Part shown: positions 32,932-43,409 of the stretch, in pieces
Numbering within the stretch: the first letter of the stretch is position 1
How the letters are laid out: every line of letters starts with the position of its first letter
Assembly: GCA_934045905.1 (NCBI GenBank)
Contig: OW203770.1
Location: 29,583,259 to 29,647,258, forward strand
Direction: 5' to 3'
DNA length: 64,000 bases
Source: Leuctra nigra
Taxonomy: Eukaryota; Arthropoda; Insecta; Plecoptera; Leuctridae
The notes under the pieces: generated by a model
What the model saw: only the letters and a program-made list of their open reading frames with translations
Database searches by the model: none
What the model was told of the DNA's origin: nothing
Position numbers and translations under genes: made by a program

Positions 32932-33005
32932 GCTTTGTAGCTCAGGCGCTAAGGCGTTTGCCTGCGGTGCAAGGGGGCGCCGGTTCGAATCTGGTCACCG
33001 ACGTA
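32932..33005 (+). pseudogene. tRNA-like sequence
   Basis: It has A-box-like TAGCTCAGGCG, an anticodon-like arm (TTGC-CTGCGGT-GCAA, reading GCG), and B-box-like GGTTCGAATCT with a pairing T-arm. The acceptor stem does not pair, so it is not a working tRNA gene. It is probably a tRNA pseudogene or the head of a tRNA-derived SINE that became part of the TIR element around it. Confidence 0.6.
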
Positions 33006-33201
33006 CTTTTTTATTTTAAAATTTTCACAAGTTTAAATTCTGCCTAACCATAGAGTGGAGTGTGAAAGTTGTCTAGCCAATCAACGCATTCGCGCGCGGC
33101 GGAAGACGTTTTTCAGTAATGAATTTCGCCGGCAGAACTTTAGCCACTGCTTAATAACAAATTGGAACATGTCATTCAGATTTGTTCAGCTATTTACATA
33201 C

Positions 33202-33425
33202 CTTGATGAATGGTTTTATCTTGGACCTCTTGTGGATCTTGGTCTTGCTCATTCTCTTGTGGACTCTGCGTGGATATCGGTCGATGCCGGCGACCAATGC
33301 GTGTCCGAACTGCTTGTCACTCGACCCCTCGTCGATGTTGCGGATCACCACGGCTTTCTTGCCAGCGTAGCGGCCAGTCAGAACCAACACGACCTTGCCC
33401 GACTTCATGATCTTCCCCATGATGA
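33202..33425 (-). CDS. RpL27: Ribosomal protein L27, first coding exon
   Basis: eL27 is a structural protein of the large cytosolic ribosomal subunit. The exon starts after acceptor CTTGTGTTTCAG with TCATC, then ATG at 33418-33420. It encodes 73 residues: [20 protein letters not shown] (the KOW-type strand-turn region), [16 protein letters not shown], and a basic stretch ending [10 protein letters not shown]. The donor is AAG|GTATGT. The protein continues at 28351 and 15748 to 134 residues, with no stop or frameshift, so the gene looks functional. The 5' untranslated exon upstream (33426-34150) was not pinned down. A candidate donor, AGAGAG|GTAAGA, lies near 33694. Confidence 0.96.
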
Positions 33426-34222
33426 CTGAAACACAAGACGACCCAGTGAAAGCAGCCTACAATGTCACACACTCATAAAGAGTCTGTAAAGCGACTAGGA
33501 ACAGGCAAGTCAGTGTAAAAGACCTCCCGTCTTTTGGAATGGAATATGCCAGGCGTATGGCGAGGTAAGGTTAGGTTCATGATGGTTGTCGCAAATCGCA
33601 ATACAGTGTGTAGGTAAATTCATCTATTTACTCGCCTATCACATACACATGAGATGTTTAATATGTTCTTGTTATTGTTACAATGTCTTACCTCTCTATT
33701 AGGACGAAATATGAGATTAAATAAATGTCAACATGAAGGAAAAAATTCCAGGGGTGATTTTAACTTTACAGGGTGACAACATATAAAACTAAAAGTTACT
33801 AGAAAGTTTGCAAATCTTCAAACATTTGTTCAAACTTTATCCCACACACGTGATATTAAAATGTTATAAAAATTAAACATCTATCATATAGTTGAATATA
33901 ATGTGCATTTTCATGGCCGCTTTTCATCATTTATCCAATATTTATTGTCATTATTATAAAAACAGTTACCAGCACTGCGATTAGGTTACAAACTTATGAT
34001 TGGTTCAAATATGCGAGCGGGTAAATATTCGAATGTATTTTAAAAGAACAGGCTGTGTGGCAGAACAATTTTATGATTTGAATTTGATCAAATTTTCATT
34101 TAAATTCCTTACCTAATTATTAATTATCAATTAGATTCGCGTAGATTTAGAAGTATTTATCAAATCTTAAAACAATGTCTTGTGCACATTCTAAAGGAGA
34201 GGAACAAAATTATTTGAATTGG
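33426..34222. promoter_or_regulatory. Upstream region of RpL27, probable promoter
   Basis: This holds the 5' UTR, the upstream intron and presumably the RpL27 promoter on the minus strand. No clear TATA box or C-T-rich TOP start can be chosen by eye. Polypyrimidine runs near 33520 and 33735 (minus strand) are candidates. No other gene is seen. Confidence 0.4.
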
Positions 34223-34235
34223 GTAGGTAAAACAA
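34223..34235 (+). repeat. Left target-site duplication of the Jockey element
   Basis: GTAGGTAAAACAA here is identical to 38587-38599. The flanks diverge immediately outside each 13-base copy. Confidence 0.85.
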
Positions 34236-34361
34236 GAATTTTAGACACCAAATCGGCAAAATTTGTATCGATCATAAAGATAGGTCGTCTACGAGTCCTC
34301 GAGCGAGCAACACCTCCAGGACCTCCTGACTACTCTACTGAACTTCGAGGACCTTCTCAAC

Positions 34362-35474
34362 ATGCTGCCCAAGACTTACGGGAAAGCAGGGAAGAAGGCC
34401 GGAGTCACAGAGACTGAAGCGGGCAATGAAGCCACTGAAGAGAATCGAGCTATGAGAAGAAGAGAGAAATCGACGGCGGATGCGCACGCTGTAATCACGA
34501 AGCTTATGCTGGGCATCAACTCCCAAGCGTCGAGCAGCGAAGCCGAGTCAAGCGACGATGAAGTCATCGGACCGAGCGACGTTGAAGGGCCGATGGACTT
34601 TCAACGCGTCACCGCGAAGAGGCGCCGCAACGAGCAAGGGAGCACGTTGTCCGACGGCAGCACTTCGGACGTCATGAAGCGCAAGAAGGTCGGAAGACCG
34701 AAATCGCGGCCGAAGCCACTGCCGGTGAAGACTTCGAACGCATTCGGAGTACTGCCGCCTGAGGGAGAAGCCCCTGCAACGCAAGATTCACCGCCACCGG
34801 TGAAGGTGTACAAGGTGCCGCCGGTCGTCGTCGCGTCTGAAGCCTTCAAGACGCACAACGAGCTCCTGGCGTTCCTAGACGCTGTCTGCAAGGACGACTA
34901 CACCATCAAACCTTACGCGCAGTCCGTGAAGATCTGCTTGAGAACGCCGGAAGACTACCGCGATGTCACTGAAGCCTTCATGACACGCGCCGTCCCGGTG
35001 CCGTACCACACCTTCCCGAGCGGGAAGAAGAAGAAGTCGCAGGTCTTCGTGCTGCGCGGCCTGCCGATGAACACGGATCCCGACGACATTCGACGTGACC
35101 TCGTCGGATTGGGACTGACGCCGACGTCCATCGTGCAGCTCACCTCGCACCAGGACAAGACCGTCAAGTTCCCGTTGTTCCGCGTCGTCTTGACAACGCA
35201 GCCGGAGCAGCCACGAGCGGATCTTGGCTGCATCAAGTACCTCAGCCATTGCAAGGTCAGTGTCGAGGCATGCAAGAGCCGAAGCCGCCCCACCATGTGT
35301 TTCGCCTGCCAGCGGGTCGGACACACGGCGCAGTTCTGCCACCAGCGGCCCCGCTGCGTCATCTGCGGTGAGGAGCACGACGCCAAGGTCTGCCCTCGTC
35401 CACGGAAGAAAAGGCCAAGTGCGTCAACTGCGGCGGCGAACATCCAGCAAGTTATCGGGGATGCCCGTACTTGA
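34362..35474 (+). CDS. Jockey ORF1 (gag-like nucleic-acid-binding protein), frameshifted
   Basis: The protein starts MLPKTYGKAGKKAG. It is Lys/Arg/Pro-rich to about residue 150, then carries an RNA-recognition-like domain (VFVLRGLPMNTDPDDIRRDL, residues ~228-300) of the type that precedes CCHC knuckles in Jockey gag proteins. Knuckles CFACQRVGHTAQFC (CX2CX4HX4C) and CVICGEEHDAKVC follow. Near 35403-35412 one base is missing. The third knuckle (CVNCGGEH...C) and a ~100-residue Pro-rich tail continue in another frame to 35770. Such proteins form RNP with element RNA. This copy would make a truncated version. Confidence 0.88.
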   Translation: MLPKTYGKAGKKAGVTETEAGNEATEENRAMRRREKSTADAHAVITKLMLGINSQASSSEAESSDDEVIGPSDVEGPMDFQRVTAKRRRNEQGSTLSDGSTSDVMKRKKVGRPKSRPKPLPVKTSNAFGVLPPEGEAPATQDSPPPVKVYKVPPVVVASEAFKTHNELLAFLDAVCKDDYTIKPYAQSVKICLRTPEDYRDVTEAFMTRAVPVPYHTFPSGKKKKSQVFVLRGLPMNTDPDDIRRDLVGLGLTPTSIVQLTSHQDKTVKFPLFRVVLTTQPEQPRADLGCIKYLSHCKVSVEACKSRSRPTMCFACQRVGHTAQFCHQRPRCVICGEEHDAKVCPRPRKKRPSASTAAANIQQVIGDART

Positions 35475-35770
35475 CGGCGGCTACTGAACGGCGCCAGCGA
35501 CCGACCCGCGAGGAGCGACAGCCGCCACCGCCTTCGACCCAGGGACTTCCGAGCGATCCTGAGTCGGCTCCACGCAGATCGCAGCCAGCACCGCGCTACG
35601 CAAACGCCGTCAAGGGACTTCCGCAGCCACCTGGTGATACAAGCCTACACACTCTGGTGAGTCAATTATCAACTTTAATCGCCGAACTCCTGCCGCTCAT
35701 CACCGCAGTCACCAGTCTCCTGCCGAGTCTGATCCAATGTGCCGCCACCACTCAGAATGTCGGTAAATAG
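35410..35770 (+). pseudogene. Jockey ORF1 C-terminal part in shifted frame
   Basis: After the frameshift, this frame reads EKAKCVNCGGEHPASYRGC (third zinc knuckle), then a Pro/Gln-rich tail (EERQPPPPSTQGLPSD..). It ends with a hydrophobic Leu-rich segment (LSTLIAELLPLITAVTSLL) and a stop at 35768-35770. It overlaps the start of ORF2 by about 30 bases, which is normal for Jockey elements. Confidence 0.8.
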
Positions 35771-38453
35771 ACATAAGACTACCACCATAGCCATGTGGAA
35801 TGCAAATAGCATTCGAGGACGAAGAGACGAGCTCGCAGAATTCATGCGAGAAGAAAACACGCCTGTGGTGCTCCTGAGCGAGACACATCTTCAGCCGAAA
35901 CACAGGTTCGCCATGGCAAATTGTTGTGTATACCGGACGGATAGACCTCTACCGAAGAACGCACAAGCGGCTGGGGGTACGGCGATTGTCGTAAACCGAG
36001 ATCTCAGACACACAGAGTTGGTACTTTCACCACTGCAGACCCTCGAAGCGACTGGCATCGAATTGGAGACGCCAGGAGGTAAAATCCACGTATATTCAGT
36101 GTACTTGGCGCCACGTGCAGCCTTCCATTTGGAAGACATTGATGCCCTCATGGAGTCAAGCAATCCTACCATCATCTGCGGCGACTTGAACGCGAAGCAC
36201 CAGTGCTGGAATTCAAGAGTTTACAACACCAGAGGGCAACGCTTACTGACGCACTCGCGAGCAGAAGGCTTCACTGTCATCGGGCCTCTAGAACCGACGC
36301 ATTATCAAGGTAACACCTGCAGACCTGACGTGCTGGACATCGCCTTGGTGAAGAACATACAGCATACGATTGAAATTAGAACGATGGCAGCGATGTCATC
36401 GGACCACAATCCCGTTCTAGTCACAATCGGAGACGAGATCTCGGTTCACCAACCGACTCCGAAGCTGAACTTCAAGAAGGCCGACTGGGCGAAGTTCAAG
36501 ATCGAGATCGCAGAGAGACTAGAGGAATGGCCGCTCTCTTCTTGGGAGGAGGTTGACTGCGCCGCAGTCAAGTTCACATCTTCAGTTCAGGAAGCCGTTG
36601 AAGCAAGTGTGCCACGTTCTACGCCGCAAAGATGCTCCATTTACGATCTACCGCAGGGAATCTTGGCCTCAATAGCCGAGAAGAACCGCGCTAGACGCGA
36701 ATGGCAGCAGCACCGAATTCCTGCTTTACGTACACGATACAATCGCCTTGTGAAATCGCTGAAGAAGCAGATCCAGGAGCACCGCGGTGAGAAGTGGGAG
36801 GAAGCAGTCGGAGAGCTGCGAGAAAACGATAACAGCATTTGGCGCATGACGCGACGCCTGACAAACCCCCCCGAGCCGTGTCCGCCCATCCAGGGCAAGA
36901 CTCATCTTGCCTGCAGCGCGCGAGACAAGGCCGAGGTGTTGGCCGAATCTCTCGAGGACCAGTTCCAGCCGAACCCGCCGACCCTCTCCAGTGCGGAGAT
37001 CGAGAACAAGGTAGTCGACTGGCAGGGAGCGCATCCGGAAGAAGCTCACGAGGATGACGTCGAGAAGTGCACGGCTGCTGAGTTCTGCACTTACGCCAGG
37101 AAGCTGCCAAACAGGAAGGCACCGGGGATGGACGGCATTACGAACTTGATCATCAAGAAGTTCCCCGGAGACGCTGTAGACAAGATCGTCCAGATCTACA
37201 ACGCCTGTCTGCACCTTCAGCACTTTCCGACCCCCTGGAAGGAAGCTAGGGTGGTTGCTTTCCCGAAGCCTGGAAAAGTTCTGAGAGATCCTGCCAATTA
37301 CCGGCCAATCAGCCTGCTTTCGTGCCTATCGAAAGTCCTCGAGAAGATTGCCATGAGGCGACTCCAGGATCATGCTGACAGGAACGAGGTGATCATCGAC
37401 GAACAGTTTGGTTTTCGTAAACATCACTCGACCACGCATCAGCTGCTTCGAGTCGTCGATAAGATCACGCACGGCTTCAACATCAAAAAGATGACCGGGA
37501 TTGTGTTCTTGGACGTCGCCAAAGCATTCGATCGAGTCTGGCACGAAGGCCTGCTGGCGAAGCTGATCGACCATGAGTTCCCGCCGTATCTCGTAAACTT
37601 CGTTGCCAGCTTCCTGCGCGGTCGTTCCTTTCACGTTTCGATCCGCGAAGAAAGATCGACGACCCGGCCCATCCAGGCTGGCGTGCCGCAGGGGTCGATC
37701 ATGGCTCCGTTCCTCTTCAGCGATTTCACGAACGACGTGCCACGAGATCGGGCCGATGTCGACTTGGGTTTCTACGCCGACGACGCCGCCGTCAGCGCTC
37801 AGTCCTGGAGCGGGGCGGAAATCGAGAAGAATCTGCAGGCAGCTCTGAACGGACTCTCAGCTTGGTACTCCAAATGGCGTATCAAGCTGAACGCGTCCAA
37901 GACGACGGCGACGCTCTTCCATCGACGGGAGGTCAAGCACCATCAGCGACTGACGCTGTGCGGCGAGACCATCTCGTGGACCCCTAGCAGCCTCTACCTT
38001 GGAGTCGTCCTGGATGCCAAGATGACCTGGCGCGCTCACGTCGAGCGGACCCAGCAACGAGCGACGAAGAAGATGGCGGCGCTCTACCCACTTCTTCGAA
38101 GCAAGGCAATGTCCGCCGACACCAAGCGCCGGGTCTACACGGCCATCATCAGGCCGACTCTCGGCTACGCCGCTCCAATCTGGAGCGGCTGCGCTACGCA
38201 CCTGCTGCGAATCCGGCAGCGGGTGCAAAACAAGGTAGGGAAGCTCATCCTAGGGGTCCCACGCTTCACGAGATCCGATGACGTCCACCAGCAGCTGGAT
38301 TTGGAGTTCTTGGCGGACCATTTGCTCAGGATCAACCAACGGTTCTACGACCAGCTCGCCGAGAACTCCAACCCACTCATCGAGCGTCTCAGCCGCATAG
38401 AGGCGAGTCCGTGGGATCGATTTCCACGGCCAACCTCAGCGTTGGATATCTGA
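35739..38453 (+). CDS. Jockey ORF2: endonuclease and reverse transcriptase
   Basis: This is an uninterrupted 904-residue polyprotein. Residues ~10-230 are an APE-like endonuclease (MWNANSIRGRRDELAE, LLSETHL, ICGDLNAKH, MSSDHNPVLV) that nicks target DNA. Residues ~460-760 are reverse transcriptase, with NRKAPGMDGI, motif A FLDVAKAFDRVWH, motif B GVPQGSIMAPFLF and the catalytic YADDAAV in motif C. It ends with a His/Cys-poor tail typical of Jockey (no RNase H). All catalytic residues visible by eye are present. An in-frame Met a few codons downstream (MSVNRHKTTT) is an alternative start. Confidence 0.93.
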   Translation: MPPPLRMSVNRHKTTTIAMWNANSIRGRRDELAEFMREENTPVVLLSETHLQPKHRFAMANCCVYRTDRPLPKNAQAAGGTAIVVNRDLRHTELVLSPLQTLEATGIELETPGGKIHVYSVYLAPRAAFHLEDIDALMESSNPTIICGDLNAKHQCWNSRVYNTRGQRLLTHSRAEGFTVIGPLEPTHYQGNTCRPDVLDIALVKNIQHTIEIRTMAAMSSDHNPVLVTIGDEISVHQPTPKLNFKKADWAKFKIEIAERLEEWPLSSWEEVDCAAVKFTSSVQEAVEASVPRSTPQRCSIYDLPQGILASIAEKNRARREWQQHRIPALRTRYNRLVKSLKKQIQEHRGEKWEEAVGELRENDNSIWRMTRRLTNPPEPCPPIQGKTHLACSARDKAEVLAESLEDQFQPNPPTLSSAEIENKVVDWQGAHPEEAHEDDVEKCTAAEFCTYARKLPNRKAPGMDGITNLIIKKFPGDAVDKIVQIYNACLHLQHFPTPWKEARVVAFPKPGKVLRDPANYRPISLLSCLSKVLEKIAMRRLQDHADRNEVIIDEQFGFRKHHSTTHQLLRVVDKITHGFNIKKMTGIVFLDVAKAFDRVWHEGLLAKLIDHEFPPYLVNFVASFLRGRSFHVSIREERSTTRPIQAGVPQGSIMAPFLFSDFTNDVPRDRADVDLGFYADDAAVSAQSWSGAEIEKNLQAALNGLSAWYSKWRIKLNASKTTATLFHRREVKHHQRLTLCGETISWTPSSLYLGVVLDAKMTWRAHVERTQQRATKKMAALYPLLRSKAMSADTKRRVYTAIIRPTLGYAAPIWSGCATHLLRIRQRVQNKVGKLILGVPRFTRSDDVHQQLDLEFLADHLLRINQRFYDQLAENSNPLIERLSRIEASPWDRFPRPTSALDI

Positions 38454-38586
38454 GGGCGCTGTCAGTCGCCGACTTAATTCGTGAAGAATTTCGTGCCGAC
38501 CAATCATAATGTAGGAGGTAAAATTGGCATAAAGCCAGATGTCCTGATTTCATTGGTTAACAGGCCAATCAGCCAGAAGGAGGTGT

Positions 38587-38599
38587 GTAGGTAAAACAA
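38587..38599 (+). repeat. Right target-site duplication of the Jockey element
   Basis: GTAGGTAAAACAA matches 34223-34235 exactly. Confidence 0.85.
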
Positions 38600-39454
38600 A
38601 ATGTACCCAACAAACACAGGGCGGCCCGAGGAGCCTCCCTGAAAGCGGCTTCAGGGACGTACTTGGGTATGAACCCAGGTTCGAGCTCGGCCCGGTCGTA
38701 GTCATTCTGAAGCAGCTGTTTTTATCACTCCCAAATAGCTCGCAACCAGAACGGCCCGACCTCGGCCTTAGCCCGTCCTTCAAGGCCGCAAAACGACGGT
38801 TGACGAATAACTTAACTGTCACGTGAGGTCGTGAAAGCACGTCCCGAGTAGGTCCCGAGTACGGACTTTCATTGCATTCCAGGGCGGCAACACGTTTTGA
38901 ACTGAATCACTCGCGCAGATGTCAGATAGATACTTGTTTCATGTTGAAACAATTCGATTAAACTTACTTTTAACTATTCGTAATACATCCATTTGATGTT
39001 CAATGTCACATTTACAGATGAATAAACACCACTTGTAATTTTCAATAACTGCTATTATGTTATTATCCCATGTATTCTATTAAACAACTTAGTTGCTAGC
39101 TTGACTCTAACTTGACTCGCATACTTCCCCCCACTTCCCACCAACCGGCAAAGGCAGTTACAAAATTCAAATCGTTCAACGTCCACGCGCCGCGCTGCAA
39201 AAGTTACTTTCTTTGTGGTTCACAAGTTTATTTCGGGTTAAAACTTCAAAGATTTTTGATTAGCTACACAAATTAGCACAACATCTTCTGGCAGGTAAGT
39301 TGTATTACTACTTTTATTACTAAAATTACACACAGGTAAGTAGGTAGGTGGGTAGGTATAGGTAGTTACATCCTACAGGTAGTTACAACAGTCTATGTTA
39401 TATTTATAATTATTTAAAACAAAACAATTTTATACCTAGGTACTTTTTAAAGCA

Positions 39455-39534
39455 ATGGACAGTTCTCGCAGTAGGACTGCAAAATACCGAGAAGCAAGAA
39501 AGAACCTACTAAAGAACTATTTGCTTGATATATC
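39455..39534 (+). pseudogene. N-terminal exon of the outer transposon's gene, interrupted
   Basis: After acceptor-like TTTATACCTAG, an ATG at 39455 opens MDSSRSRTAKYREARKNL.. through ..LLDI. The frame is then broken by the 5-kb transposon at 39535. Removing that element and one TC of its 2-bp duplication, the frame continues at 44504 (QIEEDDEEINQIEDRIRSK..). The peptide is basic, then acidic, with no recognised domain. It is likely the start of a transposition protein of this family. Confidence 0.6.
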
Positions 39535-41924
39535 CCCTACAAACACTGGGAGGTCCCTTGGCGCGTCCTAGGCCGTCCCAGATGGGCGTACGGGCCTGCC
39601 CAGGGACCTCCCGTCTTATGGGTGATTAGCATGGAGTGAGACTCCCGGGGCCTGCCACTGGGAATAAGCCCGGGCGGCGCCATGGGCCGTCCCATGACGC
39701 CCGCGCGGGAGGTATGGGCCGTCCCTGGACCCTCCCGGGCGGCCCGCGCGGGAGGCATAGGCCGGCCCTGGCCCCCGCCCGGGCGGCCCGCGCGGGAGCA
39801 GCTGCTCGCTCTGTAGCCCCCTCCCCCTCCGCACATTCCATAACGGTCACGTGCTAGCTTGCTAGGTACACTCTCATTCAAAATGCAGTACCTACCTATA
39901 AAACGTGCCTCTGATCCAGACACGTGCATATAGGCACTAATTTTGAATGCGAATGTACCTGGAAAAAATACGTTTTATTAAGACATAATTAATTGCAAAC
40001 GTGAGTGACACGAGAAACGAGATTTTTTCACAATTTCGGAGAGTGGGCGTTGCCATACGAAAAAAATAATCCAGGTATTTCCTTCCAGGGTCAATGTATT
40101 AGTTCACAGTTCACGGAATATTTCACAACAGTTGTAATTTGTTATGTCAACTAGAAGAACAGTAGGTACTTACTAGGTACCTACTCAAACACATTAGAAA
40201 TGCATTTAAATGGTCAAATATTAATAAAAAAAAAATAGCCGGTATATTATAAAGTTAATCAGTGGTTATTGGAAGTTATTTTATCTCGCCATGTTTCCCT
40301 ATTGTTTGAAAGCTGTTCCACTGACTTGACACATTACCTAAGGTACCTCCTACTGTTTTTATTTTTAACGCATTTTTATTTGGAGGAAATATTTTGGGAT
40401 CATTTGAAATCCTCAACTTGACTGTCACATAATGGGGAAGTCTCGTGAAATTCAGATTTCAGAATAATAGACCATTATTTTATGAAAGTTGATTATGTTG
40501 CTGAACACAGATGTGATTTTATTTTTGCAGTGGGATGAATAGTTTTCAAGGAATGAATTTACAAAGTTTGATTACTTTTAACATGAAAATTTACAGAAAA
40601 TTGACAGATGATCCACAATGGTAACACATTAGTGTAAGTGGATTCTTGTAATACGTCGTTTTTTCCCGCCAAAAGTCCCATTATAATTGAATTTCATTTG
40701 CATGAATTAATTTATTACATTTCGCGGGTGACAAATGTCAGTAATTATTTGCGTTGATATTTAAAAACTTACTGGAACAAAATTTCACGAGACTTAAGTA
40801 TTACCTAGGTACCTTATTCATAAAAAAATGAAGAAGGATAAAAAGATCCATAATTTTTGTTTATACATGAATCGGTTGTTGGATTTTGAAATTAGCAATT
40901 ATTTTTTGATAATCTCTTACAGGACGATTGAATCGTTTCAATAATAATTTTTTCACGTATTCCCTACTTACTAACTATATTGTTTTGATAAATTACAAAA
41001 AATAAAATGCTACACATAGGAGATTCACTGCAATTGAATTTTAGGAATAATAAAGAGCAGGAAAACACACGAAAATTAAAAAAAAAACAGTTTCATATAA
41101 TATAAACGTATATTATTGTAAAAGACTATACTACCACATCACTTAAAATTGCAAATTAAGTAGGTAAGTTATCTGGTAGTAGGTAGGTATAGCTTCATTT
41201 GCATGACAATTAAGTAACAAACAAAACTTTAAATATGTATGCAGCAAAATATGTCGACAATAAACAAACTAAAAATATTTGTACCTAACATCTGCAGTTA
41301 TCATCATGCGCAAATAATTTTCTATGCATTATTAACAGTGCATCTATGATAAAGACCATACTGATTACTTTCATATTGTTATATTCTCAGTGCAGTTTCT
41401 AAAAAGCATAATTTAAATGTCCTTCAACCTTCACACGTCACATAGTATCAAAACATTCTGAGGTAGGTACTACCTGGCAGTGAGTCTGGCACGCTGTCTC
41501 TTTATCGACAAGACACAATTCGGATTTTACTTCACTCACGGATATGTTGGCACAATTTTTCATCTTCAGTTTTTCAAGAAAATGAATGCTATTGAATACG
41601 TATTTCTTTCATCTGAAAAAATAAAATTGCAAAGTATTTAGGTAATGTACCTTGTACAGTACTAATAATGTTCGCAAGATATTTGCAATTATTTATTATT
41701 GTAGGTACAGATTCTAACCTAAACAAGATTTATACAAGATCTTGAAAAGTTTAGCAAGATCATGCAGCGTATTGTTAGAAGTGTTTTTTTATTTTTTGTG
41801 TAAATTTTTATTCGGTCAGACCAATGAAAGTCCAACATTTACAAGATCTTGTTATCATAAGATCTTGCTAATTTTGTCAATATTTAACACTATTATTATG
41901 CTATGCTCAAAAGAATTTTCCGAT

Positions 41925-42101
41925 TTAATGGCCAGATACTGGATTCCATCCATAAATTATTAGCACACGGTCTTGTGGTGTCGAGGACTGACATCCGCAA
42001 TCTATGTGGATGCAACTTCTTTTGAGCATGAGACTGCCTAGCAAATAGTTTCTACCTACTACACAAGAACTATTTATGTAAATAACTGCAATAGCAGATA
42101 G
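41925..42101 (-). CDS. Unidentified element-borne gene, 3' coding exon (copy 2)
   Basis: This is the counterpart of 5195-5371, with a retained acceptor and stop. It reads LSAIAVIYINSSCVVGRNYLL then KRSCIHIDCGCQS, one Val/Ile difference from copy 1 in this stretch. Function is unknown. Confidence 0.5.
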   Translation of the reverse strand, partial: LSAIAVIYINSSCVVGRNYLLGSLMLKRSCIHIDCGCQSSTPQDRVLIIYGWNPVSGH

Positions 42102-42415
42102 CTGCAAATAACAGTCTTTACAAAAAATTTAAAAATTGAATTTTTGGCACAGAGTGATCCCTAAAAAAAAAGGATAGATTCAATGAAGAATTTGTAAATT
42201 GATAGGATAAACTTCTTGGCAATGAATAATACAAAAATCGCTTTTGTGTTGTGTGACCTGCCACAATAATCACTTGAGGTAAAATTAGTACCATTAGGTA
42301 CACTATTTATTTAAAACCCCAATAAAAATTTGAAACATTCTATATTGCATAAATGTGATTTATAGGTAAGGTTAGAGGAAATACTACACATATAAAATAC
42401 TAAAATGTGGCTTAC

Positions 42416-42614
42416 CATCAGAGAGTTCTGAATCATTACATCTGTAGGGTAGGTAACATTTAATCCATTAACTCGATGAAGTCCCAAGTCCTGTGCATCT
42501 TCAGAATTCTCGCTAATTTGCCAAGAAGTAAATTTACTTTTTAATTGAAGTAGGTAGGCAATTAAATCGACTCTAGAATAAGAGCAGGGCAAGTTCACGG
42601 TGAATCTGTAGAAC
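42416..42614 (-). CDS. Unidentified element-borne gene, internal exon (copy 2)
   Basis: This is the counterpart of 4680-4878. The frame, the acceptor and the donor (CTGATG|GTAAGC) are conserved, and the encoded FYRFTVNLPCSYSRV..QNSLM is unchanged as far as I can see. Confidence 0.5.
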
Positions 42615-43273
42615 CTACAAAAAGTAAGGTGAAAGTTAGCAACTCAAATTAATTTCCTCTCAGCCATTCCGTGTTACGGGTGTACGGGTGTAAGATGCTA
42701 TGTTCAGCATCTTATTCATCAAAATAAAAATAGTTAGGATCATTGTGCAGCCTTCTAAATTTTTTATGTAATTTACATGGTTCGACACAAAATTTAAATT
42801 TAAATGCGGTCCCACAATTTTACTGATAACAAAATAACTATTCAAACTTAGCACAAAACTGATTACATATTTGGAATCAGCAAGAAAATACCATGAATAT
42901 AATATAAAAACATGCTGATTTATTATCATTTAATAATTCAGCAGTCATATGTATTATGTGGCATATGTCTGCATTCGCATGGAATGGCTGCTCTCTTACC
43001 ACCGGCGCGTTAGAGGAAATTCAAAAGGTGCGGTTTATTTTTTTGGATGACAACATTCAATCCCAAAAATTTTACTACGTATTTGAATGAAGCGGGACCA
43101 CCATTCAATGTATGTATCTACTACCTCCGACAAGAATGTAATTTCCATGCAACATAATTTTTACTTTCGGATCACAACAAAAATGTTTGTTATTGGCCTT
43201 GTAAGGTACCTACATAAACAAAAATAATTGCTGTATATATCTAAAATCCTTCATAAAGTTAAATAATTAAATA

Positions 43274-43409
43274 TAATGAAAATATTTACCACTCTGCTCG
43301 GTTCGGTTCTTAATGTTTCGGCTCGGTTTGACGATACAGCTTGGTTCGCTCGCAGGACGAATACGCGCTTTGTTTCTGGAGTTCAATATCTTTATAGCCT
43401 ATTTTCTTC
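43274..43409 (-). pseudogene. Probable coding exon of the element-borne gene, one stop (copy 2)
   Basis: The frame reads KVNLLWKKIGYKDIELQKQ.., intact where copy 1 has a stop. It is then terminated by TAA at the codon after ..QTEPKH, where copy 1 has Glu. Confidence 0.45.

Larger units (their letters stand above)
31412..33150. mobile_element. TIR element containing a composite insertion and a tRNA-like segment
   Basis: Inverted arms at 31412-31490 (CTAAGTTCCGCCGGCGGAAT, TCTTCCGCCGCGAATG, TTGATTGGCTAGACC) match the complement of 33068-33150. Without the composite at 31523-32877, the element is about 380 bases. Its core carries a tRNA-like sequence at 32932-33005. It lies in the first coding intron, 50 bases from the RpL27 first coding exon. 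Confidence 0.72.
34236..38586 (+). mobile_element. Jockey-clade LINE, near full length
   Basis: A 4.35-kb non-LTR retrotransposon lies between identical 13-base target duplications. It has a ~125-base 5' UTR, ORF1 with zinc knuckles, ORF2 with apurinic-type endonuclease and reverse transcriptase, and a ~130-base 3' UTR without poly(A). It is GC-rich (over 50%) in an AT-rich region, which suggests different codon preferences or a recent arrival. ORF2 is intact, and ORF1 has one frameshift. It inserted a few bases outside the left end of the transposon at 38606. Confidence 0.9.

Noticed and set aside
32932..33005. Functional tRNA-Arg gene (GCG anticodon)
   Set aside because: The acceptor stem does not pair, and a GCG anticodon is not expected for a nuclear tRNA-Arg.
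33055..33429. + strand 124-codon frame over the RpL27 exon
   Set aside because: It is the antisense shadow of the RpL27 first coding exon.
34875..38228. Many long minus-strand frames across the Jockey element
   Set aside because: They are shadows of GC-rich coding sequence on the + strand, with no domain of their own.
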